From NCBI GenBank assembly GCA_963725425.1, contig CAVRYJ010000042.1:62001-126000 (forward strand): a stretch of DNA of 64,000 nucleotides, given 5' to 3'. The position numbers and the translations under genes were made by a program. The DNA is from Clostridium_I sp963725425 (GTDB lineage: Bacteria > Bacillota > Clostridia > Clostridiales > Clostridiaceae). This document shows, piece by piece, positions 46,783-55,448 of the stretch. The notes under the pieces were generated by a model. That model did no database searches. It was given only the letters and a program-made list of their open reading frames with translations, and was not told the origin of the DNA. How positions within the stretch are numbered: position 1 is the stretch's first letter; each line of letters begins with the position of its first letter.

Positions 46783-46980
46783 TTAAAGGTATGGTAACAA
46801 TGTCTTCATTGTCTTTTCTTGTGTAGAAGACACATAACCTGTTTTTCTTAAGTTTCTTTTTGTCTTTGCACTTTTCTTTGTTAATATATGGCTTCTAAAA
46901 GCCTTGCCTCTTTTTAATTTTCCAGTTCCTGTTAACTTAAATCTCTTAGCAGCAGCCCTTTTTGTTTTCATTTTAGGCAT
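46783..46980 (-). CDS. rpmI: Ribosomal protein L35
   Basis: A 65-residue basic protein: MPKMKTKRAAAKRFKLTGTG followed by KLKRGKAFRSHILTKKS, typical of L35. GGGGAGGAATTTT precedes the ATG. In nearly all Firmicutes the gene before it is infC; here only a short remnant of infC is present. Confidence 0.98.
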   Translation of the reverse strand: MPKMKTKRAAAKRFKLTGTGKLKRGKAFRSHILTKKSAKTKRNLRKTGYVSSTQEKTMKTLLPYL

Positions 46981-47000
46981 GATAAAATTCCTCCCCTCAA

Positions 47001-47168
47001 CTATGCTCTTTTAGGAGCTAAAACCATTGTGATATTTTTAGCGTTATTTGTTTTTCGCTATATCGTAATCTTCAATAGTTCTACTTGATTTAATTTCTTT
47101 AATTGCAATTGCTTTTAATTCTTTTTCTTAAGCCGTTAACCCTAACTTTATTAATTATGTTTTTCCAT
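47001..47168 (-). pseudogene. infC: Decayed infC (translation initiation factor IF-3) remnant
   Basis: No intact infC lies in the 405-bp gap between thrS and rpmI. Three collinear scraps on the minus strand do. The first encodes INKVRVNG-like sequence. The second encodes EKELKAIAIKEIKSSRTIED followed by YDIAKNK, matching the IF-3 segment around VKEVRLSPTIEEHDI. The third encodes KNITMVLAPKRA before a stop (47001-47003), matching the usual IF-3 C-terminus. Together they cover under 60 codons of about 170, in more than one frame, so large internal deletions have occurred. IF-3 is normally essential, so a complete copy should exist elsewhere. Calling depends on motif recall, not alignment. Confidence 0.6.
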
Positions 47169-47180
47169 AACTCTTACTCT

Positions 47181-47218
47181 TATTTTATTAAATTCCTTGT
47201 TAGGAATTTAATAAAATA
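47181..47218. repeat. 15-bp perfect hairpin in the rpmI leader
   Basis: TTTTATTAAATTCCT and its complement AGGAATTTAATAAAA pair perfectly with a four-base loop. No T-run follows on the minus strand, so it looks like a leader structure or a small repeat, not a terminator. Confidence 0.5.
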
Positions 47219-47241
47219 GAAACATGCAAAATCTATTGCAC

Positions 47242-47270
47242 AATAAAAGGGCAGCAATAATTGCCGCCCC
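47242..47270 (-). terminator. Attenuator-type terminator in the infC-rpmI-rplT leader
   Basis: GGGCGGCAA and TTGCTGCCC form a nine-pair stem (one G-U) followed by TTTTATTG on the minus strand. Flanking GAAACATGC (about 47330) and GCATGTTTC (about 47220) stretches can pair at long range. This layout is reminiscent of the L20-binding leader described upstream of infC-rpmI-rplT in Firmicutes, but I cannot confirm it. Confidence 0.7.
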
Positions 47271-47385
47271 TAATAATAACCAAAGTTAAAATTTAACCCA
47301 ACTAGCAAAAGCTGAAAGGTGAGAAACGGCATGTTTCTTCTTGCAAAAACTATGTTACTACTTATTTTGTATATTGTCAATAGAA

Positions 47386-49299
47386 TTATAGAACATTTAT
47401 TTTTTCTTTTATTTCAGCTTGTATCCTATTTAAAAAATCCTCTACATTTAAGCTTCCAAGATCCCCTTCTTTTCTACTTCTTACAGATATTTTTTCTTCC
47501 TTTACTTCATTGTCTCCAATTATAATCATGTATGGTATTTTTTGAAGTTGAGCTTCACGAATCTTATATCCTATTTTTTCATTTCTGATATCAACCTCAA
47601 CTCTTAATCCCTCTTCTTTTAACATTCCTACGATTCTATTTGTATATTCAACTTGACTCTCTGAAATGTTCATGACTCTAACTTGAACTGGAGCAATCCA
47701 TGTTGGGAATGCACCTGCATAGTGCTCAATAAGAATTCCAAGGAATCTCTCTATACTTCCAAACACAACTCTATGAACCATTACTGGTCTGTGTTTTTCT
47801 CCATCTGAACCTACATAATTAAGATCAAATCTTTCAGGTAATTGGAAATCTAGTTGAATTGTGCCACACTGCCAAGTTCTCCCTATACAATCTTTAAGAT
47901 GGAAGTCTATTTTAGGACCATAGAAAGCTCCATCCCCTTCATTTATTTTGTATGGTAATCCTGCTGCATCCAAAGCACTTATTAGTCCATTTGTTGCAGT
48001 TTCCCAATCTTTGTCACTTCCCATAGAATTTTCTGGCCTAGTAGAAAGCTCAACATAATATTCAAAACCAAAAACCTTGTAGAAGGAATCGATTAGCTTT
48101 ATTACTCCAAGTATTTCATCAGTTATTTGTTCCATAGCCAAAAATATATGTGCATCATCTTGAGTAAAACATCTAACCCTCATAAGTCCTTGAAGAGCTC
48201 CAGATTTTTCGTGTCTATGAACTATTCCTAGTTCTGCAAGTCTTATTGGTAGTTCTTTATAAGAATGTATTGCATTTTTATAAACAAGTATTGCCCCTGG
48301 ACAGTTCATTGGCTTTATAGCATAATCGTCGTCATCAATTTTTGTAAAATACATATTTTCTTTGTAATGATCCCAATGTCCTGATTGATGCCAAAGACTT
48401 TCACTAAGAATCATTGGAGTCTTTATTTCATCATAATCAGCTTTTGTATGGACCTCTCTCCAATAATTTTCAAGAATATTTCGCACTACCATTCCCTTAG
48501 GATGGAAGAATGGAAAACCTGGGCCTTCTTCATGCATACTAAATAAATCAAGTTCTTTTCCTATTTTTCTGTGATCTCTCTTTTTAGCTTCTTCAAGCAT
48601 ATTTAAATACTCATCAAGATCAGCTTTTTTAGTATACGCAGTTCCATATATTCTCTGGAGCATTTTGTTTTTTTCATTTCCTCTCCAGTATGCCCCTGCA
48701 ATTGAAAGAAGTTTAATAACTTTAACCTTACTTGTTGACTCCACGTGAGGTCCAGCACAAAGGTCTGTGAACTCTCCTTGTTTATAAAAAGATATGATTT
48801 CATCTTCTGGCAAATCCTCTATAAGTTTTACCTTATAATCTTCATTTCTATCCTCCATAAACTTTATAGCTTCTGCTCTTGGAAGTTCGAATCTTTCAAG
48901 TTTTAAATTTTCTTTCACAATCTTAGCCATTTCTTTTTCTATTTTTCCAAGCATTTCTTCTGTTAATGAAAACTCAGCATCAAAATCATAGTAAAAACCA
49001 TTTTCTATTGCTGGTCCTATTGCAAGCTTTACATCTGGATAAATTCTTTTTACTGCTTGAGCCAATATATGAGAAGCAGTATGTCTTAATATCCATCTTC
49101 CATCTTCATCATCAAATGTCAATATTTCAAGTTTGCAGTCCTCATTTAATTCCTGCATTAATTCTGTTCTTTTTCCATTTACTTTAGCACCCAAACTTTT
49201 TTTATATAATCCTATGCTTATGTTTCTGGCAACTTCTGCAACTTTTGTACCCTTTTCTACTTCTAAAACACTACCATCTTTTAATGTAACCTTTATCAT
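47386..49299 (-). CDS. thrS: Threonyl-tRNA synthetase
   Basis: A 637-residue protein. The N-terminal TGS domain (MIKVTLKDGSVLEVEKGTK) is followed by the editing domain with RHTASHILAQAVKRIYP (about residue 71) and FYDFDAEF. The class II core carries MILSESLWHQSGHWDHYKEN (about residue 290), MNCPGAILVYK, HRHEKSGALQGLMRVRCFTQ (motif 2) and MVHRVVFGSIERFLGILIEH (motif 3). The anticodon-binding domain ends the protein. GGAGGAGG precedes the ATG. A threonine-specific T-box leader lies upstream. Confidence 0.97.
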   Translation of the reverse strand: MIKVTLKDGSVLEVEKGTKVAEVARNISIGLYKKSLGAKVNGKRTELMQELNEDCKLEILTFDDEDGRWILRHTASHILAQAVKRIYPDVKLAIGPAIENGFYYDFDAEFSLTEEMLGKIEKEMAKIVKENLKLERFELPRAEAIKFMEDRNEDYKVKLIEDLPEDEIISFYKQGEFTDLCAGPHVESTSKVKVIKLLSIAGAYWRGNEKNKMLQRIYGTAYTKKADLDEYLNMLEEAKKRDHRKIGKELDLFSMHEEGPGFPFFHPKGMVVRNILENYWREVHTKADYDEIKTPMILSESLWHQSGHWDHYKENMYFTKIDDDDYAIKPMNCPGAILVYKNAIHSYKELPIRLAELGIVHRHEKSGALQGLMRVRCFTQDDAHIFLAMEQITDEILGVIKLIDSFYKVFGFEYYVELSTRPENSMGSDKDWETATNGLISALDAAGLPYKINEGDGAFYGPKIDFHLKDCIGRTWQCGTIQLDFQLPERFDLNYVGSDGEKHRPVMVHRVVFGSIERFLGILIEHYAGAFPTWIAPVQVRVMNISESQVEYTNRIVGMLKEEGLRVEVDIRNEKIGYKIREAQLQKIPYMIIIGDNEVKEEKISVRSRKEGDLGSLNVEDFLNRIQAEIKEKINVL

Positions 49300-49321
49300 A
49301 AAACTTCCTCCTCCTTAAAAA

Positions 49322-49560
49322 TAAAAAAGCCCCTCCCAAAACTGGGACGAGTTATTTCGTGATTCCACCCAAATCAATACTATGCATATATAAGCATAAT
49401 ATCTAATTAGTATAATAACGCCTATTAGCGGAATAGACTTACTCAAAATTTCAGTCTTCAACTCAAAGGTGGTTTTCAGCAAATCTTATTCGAAAAATCT
49501 CTCAGCCTAGAATTTTTCTCTCTTAGAACAGTGTTTACTTACTCTTCCCTTTCAATGTTT
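49322..49560 (-). promoter_or_regulatory. T-box leader, threonine specific
   Basis: A variant T-box sequence GGGTGGAATCACGA is at 49357-49371 on the minus strand, followed by a CCCAGTTTTGGG stem and GGGGCTTTTTT terminator (T-run complement 49323-49328). Stem I begins GGGAAGAGTAAGTA. In the specifier loop GAAAACCACC gives ACC (complement of 49471-49473) for Thr, matching thrS. Confidence 0.9.
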
Positions 49561-49616
49561 TTAAATATCATGTTCTAATTGTATGCTACACTCCTTAATA
49601 TGTCAATATACTATAC

Positions 49617-50520
49617 TTAATTTCTAATCAAATTTTTCCTTAAAGCCTTACAACTTTTACAATTATCACAAAAATCCACTCTTTCATCAAATACTTTTTT
49701 TATTGTTTCAATAAGCTCTTTATTAGTAAAATAATCTAAGCAATGTATAATCACCTTTTTAGGAGCTAGAGTAATAAGACCACTCATAATTAAATCATCT
49801 TTAGTTGAACCAGAATTAAATCCTGTTGTATTAATACCTTCAGACATCTTTTCTGTTATGTCTTTTCCATGTCTATCAGTTATTCTATAATCTCCACTTT
49901 TACTAGCAAATATATTAACCTCATCTATTTTACATTCCTGAATATCTACAAAGTACTTTAATAATTTTATAAACTCATCATATTCTTTTTCCACCATATA
50001 TTTTTCAATAATCTTATCTACAATGCTCTGGAAATCCTCTTCCATCTCTTTAATTCTAAATCTTATATAACCCTGAATATTTATTTCATCATTTTGTGAA
50101 ACAAAATCACCTATCTTTTTTATAATAGAATTTCTTCTATTCATGCAATATACTTCACTTTCATCCTTAATCTTGCCTTCACGTAGAAATGATTTCATAC
50201 ACAAATTTTTTACTTCTGAAATTTCTTCTTCCTTTAGAAAAAAATACGTTTCATTGATAAAATCATCTATTTTTTTACTATAGAATTCTCTTGATAAAAA
50301 TTTATATATAAGCATACTTAAATACAAATTAAAGTTAATCTCTGTCCTCTTCGTAAAATCTCCATCACCACAAAATATTTTTATGAAGTGAGTTTTATTT
50401 TCTATGCATTTCAGAAATTCCGAGTTTTACTCCTTTTACTTCTAAATTATATTTAATTTCATCGAGTCCCGTTATTATTTCTTCCTTAGTACCACTATAT
50501 ACAATACTTTTTAGAATCAT
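49617..50520 (-). pseudogene. ytxC: Sporulation protein YtxC-like gene with one-base frameshift
   Basis: The gene starts at ATG 50520 (GGAGTGAGG upstream) with MILKSIVYSGTKEEIITGLD and stops early by a shift at the A-run complementary to 50409-50411 (GAAATGC where GAATGC is needed). The next frame continues CIENKTHFIKIFCGDGDFTK through IQGYIRFRIKEMEEDF to the YtxC-typical LITLAPKKVIIHCLDYF and FCDNCKSCKALRKN tail. Joined, the product has about 300 residues, the YtxC length. YtxC is a sporulation-associated protein of unknown biochemistry, encoded next to thrS in B. subtilis too. The extra A may be a sequencing error. Confidence 0.8.
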
Positions 50521-50600
50521 ATTCCTCACTCCTTTCTTAAAATTAGTATGTGTTTATTACATCTGTATATTCATTATATTTTAAGTAAATATCGACAAAT

Positions 50601-50640
50601 TTAACTAGTAGTATATATTATAATATATACTACTAGTTAA
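50601..50640. promoter_or_regulatory. 40-bp perfect palindrome upstream of the DUF6873 gene
   Basis: The 40 bases read the same on both strands; each half begins TTAACTAGTAGTATATATTA. It ends 14 bp before the coding start at 50655. It contains TATAAT-like hexamers in both directions. It could be an operator, a bidirectional promoter/terminator structure, or a hairpin in the 5' UTR. Confidence 0.6.
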
Positions 50641-50654
50641 TAAGAGGTGCGAAT

Positions 50655-51353
50655 ATGATAAAAGTATTATTAGATTATAGAGTATCGGATACTGAAAAAG
50701 AAGTTTTATATAAATATGGTTATGAATCGTTGATTGTTCCAAGGAGTACATCTCTATACAGTGCTGTATGTGGTCATCCTGATATGCTCCTACACATCTT
50801 GGATAAAAATAATATAATAGTTCATAAGAAAATGGATATATCCTTTATATCGTCATTAGAGTCCATTGGCTATAATGTTATTAAAAGTCAAAATAGCCTT
50901 CAAGCAAAATATCCTTATGATGTATTATTAAATGGATTAAGTATGGGATGTTTTTTTTTGCACAATCTAAAATATACAGATCCAAAATTATTGTCTTTGA
51001 GTAAAGATAAAAAGCTTCTAGATGTAAAACAGGGCTACAGTAAATGTTCCACTGCCATAATAAGTGAAACAGCTGCCATAACCAGTGATATTAAGATACA
51101 TGAAATTTTGTCTTCTTGTGGAATAGATGTACTTCTGCTTCCTCCTAAACACATCGAACTCCCCGGTCTTGATTATGGTTTTATCGGTGGCTCATGTGGT
51201 ATTTTAGATGAAGGTACTATAGCTTTTTTCGGTAATTTAAATAAATATAAATATGGAAAAGAAGTTATGTCATTTTTAATAAAACATGATGTTAAACCAG
51301 TATTTCTAAGAGATAGCCCTTTGATAGATAGGGGTACATTGTTTTGTATATAA
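50655..51353 (+). CDS. DUF6873 family GME-fold protein
   Basis: A 232-residue soluble protein. KQGYSKCSTAIISETAAITS (about residue 126) and LPGLDYGFIGGSCGILDEGT (about residue 172) are the conserved blocks I associate with the DUF6873 family, assigned a guanidine-modifying-enzyme (GME) fold. The second block supplies a Cys (GGSCGI) in the place where GME hydrolases have a nucleophile. No activity is known. GAGGTG precedes the ATG. It lies alone behind a 40-bp palindrome and is followed on the same strand by two secreted or membrane-anchored enzyme genes. Confidence 0.65.
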   Translation: MIKVLLDYRVSDTEKEVLYKYGYESLIVPRSTSLYSAVCGHPDMLLHILDKNNIIVHKKMDISFISSLESIGYNVIKSQNSLQAKYPYDVLLNGLSMGCFFLHNLKYTDPKLLSLSKDKKLLDVKQGYSKCSTAIISETAAITSDIKIHEILSSCGIDVLLLPPKHIELPGLDYGFIGGSCGILDEGTIAFFGNLNKYKYGKEVMSFLIKHDVKPVFLRDSPLIDRGTLFCI

Positions 51354-51465
51354 AATTAATATATTTTCACTTTTTACTATACAGCATATCATAGCAAGTA
51401 TTGATATGTTCTATTTTTCCATGTATTATAATATTATATTTGTTATTATTCTGGGGGTGATTTAT

Positions 51466-52344
51466 ATGGCTATATCTAATAAACAAAATGGAACATTATT
51501 TTTATTAATATTTATTTTTTCGTCTTCTCTATTTTTCACTTTTACCTATAAGAGTCCAGTAACAGCTAGTAAGAATGAAAATGTCATTTCTCTAAATAAT
51601 TCTAAAAATATGGATAAAATTATGGTGATTGCCCATAGATCTGTATATTTAAATGAGCCTGAGAACTCAATATCTGCTATAAAGAGTTCAATAAATCACA
51701 ATATTCAGTATGCTGAAATTGACGTTCAGGAAACAAAAGACGGCACCGTTGTTTTAATGCATGATAGAAATTTAAAAAGATTAACTGGATTAAATAGAAA
51801 AGTAGATGAGCTAAACTATAGTGAAATTGAGAATCTACATATAAAATCTCATTTTGCATCTGGATTTATAAATGAAAAAATACCCACTTTAGATAATGTA
51901 ATTAAAACTTCCAAAGGCAAAATTAATCTTATAATAGAGATTAAGCCTTATGCTAGAACCTACCAATTAGCTAAAAATGTGGTTAATATTATAGAGAAAG
52001 ACGGTATGGTAAATAAATGCATGGTTCATTCTTTGAGTTACCGAATATTATTAAATGTAAGAAAATTAAATCCTAATATTTCCACAGGATATATAGCTAC
52101 ATCACGGAGAAAGGATTTAGCCCACATGGATGTTAACTTTTTTAGTATAAAACAGAATCTACTTACGCCTAGCTTAATTGCCAATATTCACAAATCCCAT
52201 AGAAAAATATATGCTTGGACAGTTGATAGTACCTATTCCATGAGAAGTGTAATTAGTTTGCACGTTGACGGTATAATAACTGATTACCCACAAACTCTAA
52301 TTAATATAATTAGAAAGAATTCTAAACCAGTTCATAAAATTTAA
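51466..52344 (+). CDS. Glycerophosphodiester phosphodiesterase (GDPD)
   Basis: About 292 residues. I start it at ATG 51466, preceded by GGGGGTGATTT; an earlier in-frame ATG at 51406 has no RBS. An N-terminal hydrophobic anchor or signal (LFLLIFIFSSSLFFTF) leads to a GDPD TIM barrel: MVIAHRSVYLNEPENS (His and Glu ligands), EIDVQETKDGTVVLMHD (acid ligands and catalytic His) and NLIIEIKPYA. The common HRG motif reads HRS here. It ends YAWTVDST and GIITDYPQTL. It should cleave glycerophosphodiesters outside the cell to glycerol-3-phosphate and an alcohol. Confidence 0.9.
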   Translation: MAISNKQNGTLFLLIFIFSSSLFFTFTYKSPVTASKNENVISLNNSKNMDKIMVIAHRSVYLNEPENSISAIKSSINHNIQYAEIDVQETKDGTVVLMHDRNLKRLTGLNRKVDELNYSEIENLHIKSHFASGFINEKIPTLDNVIKTSKGKINLIIEIKPYARTYQLAKNVVNIIEKDGMVNKCMVHSLSYRILLNVRKLNPNISTGYIATSRRKDLAHMDVNFFSIKQNLLTPSLIANIHKSHRKIYAWTVDSTYSMRSVISLHVDGIITDYPQTLINIIRKNSKPVHKI

Positions 52345-52352
52345 TTTATAAA

Positions 52353-52395
52353 CAAGTATGTTGAAAAATAAACGGACATACTTGATTTTTATCTC
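52353..52395 (+). terminator. Terminator of the GDPD gene
   Basis: CAAGTATGT and ACATACTTG form a nine-bp stem followed by ATTTTT, nine bases after the stop codon. Confidence 0.75.
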
Positions 52396-52520
52396 TTTGA
52401 AAATTCCTAATATGAAAATAGTCTTATAACGTAAAGTTAATGGATAAAATACTTATACTAAGTTAATAATAATTGAGAATTAACGCTAAACTATACTTTT
52501 TAATATTAGGAGAAATCAAA

Positions 52521-53285
52521 ATGAAAGATAAAAAGAGATTATTCATATGCCTTTTTAGTATTTTTCTGCTTATGTCTGTACTCAATGAAAATGCTAATGC
52601 TTCGATATGTAAACCAATAAAAGGTCTAAACACCTATCTTGAAGATGCAAATCAAGATAATAAGATAATCTACCTAACCTTTGACGATGGTCCAAGTGAC
52701 CCAATAACAGGTAAAGTTTTAGATATCTTAAAGCAGAATAATGTAAAAGGAACATTTTTTGTCATAGGGAATCAAATAACTGGTTTAGAGAATGTAGTAA
52801 AAAGGATTCATGAGGAAGGTCATAGTATAGGATTGCACACATACACGCATAAATTTAAACGAATTTACTCAAGCTCTGACAACTTTATTAATGAAATGAA
52901 TCAATGCCAAGATGAACTAAACAAGGTAGTAGGTGTATCTCCCACTATAATTAGATTTCCCGGTGGTAGTAAAAAACACTTAAATTCCAGCTTACTAACA
53001 AGGCTACATAACTGTAATTTTAAAATATATGATTGGAATATGGAAACTCTAGATGGCATAAATCCTAAGCTTTCTCCCTATAAAATATATAAGGATGCAA
53101 CAAATAACAGTGAAAATCTATCTACAATCGTTTTGCTCCTGCATTGCGACTACATGCATAAAAATACATGCATTGCATTACCTAAAATAATTAAATATTA
53201 CAAAGACCAGGGTTATAAATTTGAACCTATTACAGATGATACCCCAGAACTTTATTTTCCAATAAAAAAGGCAGTTAGAAATTAA
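52521..53285 (+). CDS. Secreted polysaccharide deacetylase
   Basis: About 254 residues beginning MKDKKRLFICLFSIFLLMSV, a signal peptide. I prefer ATG 52521, after AGGAGAAATCAAA, over one 48 bp earlier without an RBS. The NodB domain has IIYLTFDDGPSDPITGKVLD (motif 1, metal Asp), GHSIGLHTYTHKF (motif 2, metal His pair) and RFPGG (motif 3). Such enzymes remove N-acetyl groups from peptidoglycan or another wall glycan. A metal-dependent extracytoplasmic enzyme is expected. No partner gene is evident. Confidence 0.92.
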   Translation: MKDKKRLFICLFSIFLLMSVLNENANASICKPIKGLNTYLEDANQDNKIIYLTFDDGPSDPITGKVLDILKQNNVKGTFFVIGNQITGLENVVKRIHEEGHSIGLHTYTHKFKRIYSSSDNFINEMNQCQDELNKVVGVSPTIIRFPGGSKKHLNSSLLTRLHNCNFKIYDWNMETLDGINPKLSPYKIYKDATNNSENLSTIVLLLHCDYMHKNTCIALPKIIKYYKDQGYKFEPITDDTPELYFPIKKAVRN

Positions 53286-53433
53286 CTTCTAACCGCTTTA
53301 TATATTTAAAGGGGGTAATCTTTAAATGCTATATTTACATAATACCTCTTATTTATGTACGTCTCTTGTCAATATTAAATACTGCATGTAAACTCTGTTT
53401 ATAGTTTGTATTTTTTAAATATTCTATATTAAT

Positions 53434-53474
53434 AAAAGCTACCTACACATTTTATAGTGTAGGTAGCTTTTAAA
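53434..53474. terminator. Strong hairpin terminator
   Basis: AAAAGCTACCTACAC pairs perfectly with GTGTAGGTAGCTTTT over 15 bp. It lies 149 bp past the deacetylase stop and 9 bp before the tRNA fragment, and is symmetric enough to end either strand. A 21-codon frame behind a GGGGGT RBS (53326-53391) lies between; no function is known. Confidence 0.85.
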
Positions 53475-53482
53475 GTTGTTTA

Positions 53483-53530
53483 TGGAGGCGCCACTCAGAT
53501 TTGAACTGGGGATAGAGGTTTTGCAGGTCT
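53483..53530 (-). tRNA. 3' fragment of tRNA-Cys (probable attachment site)
   Basis: On the minus strand the 48 bases run from an anticodon loop CTGCAAA (anticodon GCA, Cys) through TTCAAATC of the T loop to GGCGCCTCCA with encoded CCA. The 5' half (acceptor, D arm and 5' anticodon stem) is missing, and homology breaks at the anticodon loop. One T-stem pair is mismatched. This is the footprint of a tyrosine-integrase attachment core inside a tRNA gene. The missing half faces higher coordinates, so the inserted DNA should lie to the right. Confidence 0.75.
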
Positions 53531-54121
53531 TTACAATGGTAAATCAGACACTATTTTTAAATACTATTATACCTATAAAGCGCATAGTCGAGCCATTCTT
53601 TGAAGTATCAATTTTCATAATTATATTATGAACTATTAGTTTTGATATCAGCCTATTGTTTTACTATCCAAACATAGTCTCCACGTGTGGCGTTTGTTTA
53701 ATTCAAACTGAATTGCATGTTTGCGTTTGTTCTTATTTGTTGTAATTTGCCTACTCAATTGGTTTAACTTGTGATATCTAGTAACTTAAATATATGAATC
53801 TTTGTTTTGTTACGTATTATTATATTTCTATTACTGGTGGCAAATGGGTGGCATTTTTATTCTTGCCACCCATCTTTATATATTTCTTTAAATATATAAA
53901 GAGTTCTGGGGCACCCTTCTACATTTTTTATATCCTTTATCCCTAAGTTGTTTTACGAGATTATAGGCTGTTGAAGTTGAACTTACTCCAAACAACAACA
54001 AGTAATAATTGATCCGTTACACTTTTCTTGATATGTAGCAGATGGCGGTTTTTGTATTGACTTAGTAGACATTGTACGATAGGATCACATATATAACAGA
54101 TATTTTGGAGGAGGCGATATA
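53531..54121. other. Long non-coding stretch at start of accessory region
   Basis: The 590 bp after the tRNA fragment contain no convincing gene. I see a GGGTGGC/GCCACCC hairpin near 53843-53874 with nearby direct GGTGGC repeats. No integrase could be read on either strand; one may have decayed here. Confidence 0.4.
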
Positions 54122-54196
54122 ATGGAAAAAGCAATTCATCCGGAAAAGAAATGGACTACGAGCAAGATAGTAAGCCCAAAAGGTAAAATAACCTGA
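54122..54196 (+). CDS. 24-residue open frame upstream of SDR gene
   Basis: A GGAGGAGG ribosome site precedes an ATG; the frame MEKAIHPEKKWTTSKIVSPK continues GKIT and stops. The strong RBS suggests it is or was translated. It could be the stub of a longer gene or a leader peptide for the dehydrogenase gene 25 bp downstream. I do not recognise it. Confidence 0.35.
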   Translation: MEKAIHPEKKWTTSKIVSPKGKIT

Positions 54197-54221
54197 ATCT
54201 TGAAAACAAAGGAGAGATATT

Positions 54222-54962
54222 ATGACAAACAAAGTATTAATTTCTGGTGCGAATAAAGGGATTGGTTTTGAAACTGCCCGCCAATTAGGCCAACAAGGTT
54301 GGTCAATCTTATTGGGAGCACGTAGTGAAGAACGTGGCTTAGCAGCCGTGGAGGAGCTCAAAGCAGGTGGTGTCAATGCGGAATGGATCAAAGTAGATTT
54401 GAATGATGTGTCAACTATTCATGCTGCTACGAAATATATTAAAGCAAATCATGCCGACTTGAATGTTTTGATTAACAATGCCGGTATCCCCGGTGACATG
54501 CATAAGAGTGCTTTAGATTTCACTTCCGTTGAATTACGGGAAGTTTTTGATGTGAATTTCTTTGGAAACTTTGAAATGATTAAAGCCTTTACACCAATAT
54601 TAGCGGCTAATAATGGGCGTATCTTGAATTTGAGCATCCCAACAGTTGCCAATGATTTCTTTGCACCTTTCGCTTATATGACTAGTAAAGCACCATTAAA
54701 CTCAATGATTGCGGCTTTTGGCGCGTACTATACAAAAAATAATATCACAGTTGAAATATTTGGTGTGATGCCGGGTGGGATTACTACTGACTTGAACGGA
54801 AATAAGACAGGACCATTCATGAAGACTCTTCCGCAAGGGGGCAAGATCATTGTTGACCTCTTAACTGATGGAAAGCATCACCAAGGCAAAGTATTGAACG
54901 AGTATGGCGTGGCTATGGATTATGAAGCTAATTTACTTACTAAAAGCGTAAAAACCAAATAA
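54222..54962 (+). CDS. Short-chain dehydrogenase/reductase (SDR)
   Basis: A 246-residue classical SDR. The cofactor motif is SGANKGIGFET (residues 7-17), NNAGIP (about residue 86) is the structural NNAG, and the catalytic set is Ser in LNLSIP plus Tyr/Lys in FAYMTSKAPLNSM (about residue 163). R in GARSEERG (about residue 33) suggests NADP(H). AAAGGAG precedes the ATG. Base composition is richer in GC than the flanking DNA, which with its place in the accessory region suggests transfer, possibly from a lactic acid bacterium-like source. Substrate unknown. Confidence 0.9.
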   Translation: MTNKVLISGANKGIGFETARQLGQQGWSILLGARSEERGLAAVEELKAGGVNAEWIKVDLNDVSTIHAATKYIKANHADLNVLINNAGIPGDMHKSALDFTSVELREVFDVNFFGNFEMIKAFTPILAANNGRILNLSIPTVANDFFAPFAYMTSKAPLNSMIAAFGAYYTKNNITVEIFGVMPGGITTDLNGNKTGPFMKTLPQGGKIIVDLLTDGKHHQGKVLNEYGVAMDYEANLLTKSVKTK

Positions 54963-55037
54963 CTACCGCTTTTATAGGTTTATTAAGTAGATTTATGCTG
55001 TTATTTTTTAATTATGTTTATAGTTTCAATAGATAAT

Positions 55038-55070
55038 AAGGGCAATATCTAGCAAGCAGATATTGCTCTT
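55038..55070 (+). terminator. Terminator of the SDR gene
   Basis: AAGGGCAATATCT and AGATATTGCTCTT form a 13-position stem with one G-U-type mismatch and an AGCAAGC loop, 75 bp past the stop. Confidence 0.7.
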
Positions 55071-55415
55071 ACATATAACTCCATGTTTTTTTTAATTTTA
55101 TTTTGTATAGTTTTATTAGCATGATTATTATTTATATTTAACTTATTACTTATATCTTATATTATCTGGTACATGAGATCTGATTTTATCATATCTTTAT
55201 CAAGAATATTATTTATGAATTTTATTTTTTCTATAAAATTAAAATATAAATGTTGTGAAATAATGGGAGTTAATAGCACAGAAATGTTGACATTAAAATT
55301 GAAAATACCAATGTGAAATTATTCTCCTATGGTCGATCTCGTAGGAGCGACCTATTCTTTGAGAATTAATAATAGCTGTCTAGAACCTAAATTTGACGCA
55401 ATAAATTGCAAAAAT
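55071..55415. other. Intergenic region without recognised features
   Basis: About 345 bp of AT-rich sequence. The only structure I see is a CTCCTA/TAGGAG hairpin with GGTCG/CGACC near 55321-55352. Confidence 0.4.
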
Positions 55416-55447
55416 TAAAAAGGCGTACATATAATTCGCCTTTCAAA
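55416..55447 (-). terminator. Terminator of the DUF6483 gene
   Basis: GAAAGGCGAA and its near complement TACGCCTTTT form a stem followed by TAATTTTTGC on the minus strand, directly after the stop. Confidence 0.75.
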
Positions 55448-55448
55448 A

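Noticed and set aside
53326..53391. 21-residue frame with GGGGGT RBS after the deacetylase gene
   Set aside because: Plausible RBS but too short to support; no conserved features, mentioned only in the terminator entry.
53531..54121. Decayed integrase next to the tRNA fragment
   Set aside because: I tried reading both strands for tyrosine-recombinase motifs (R..HxxR..Y) and could not find a convincing one.
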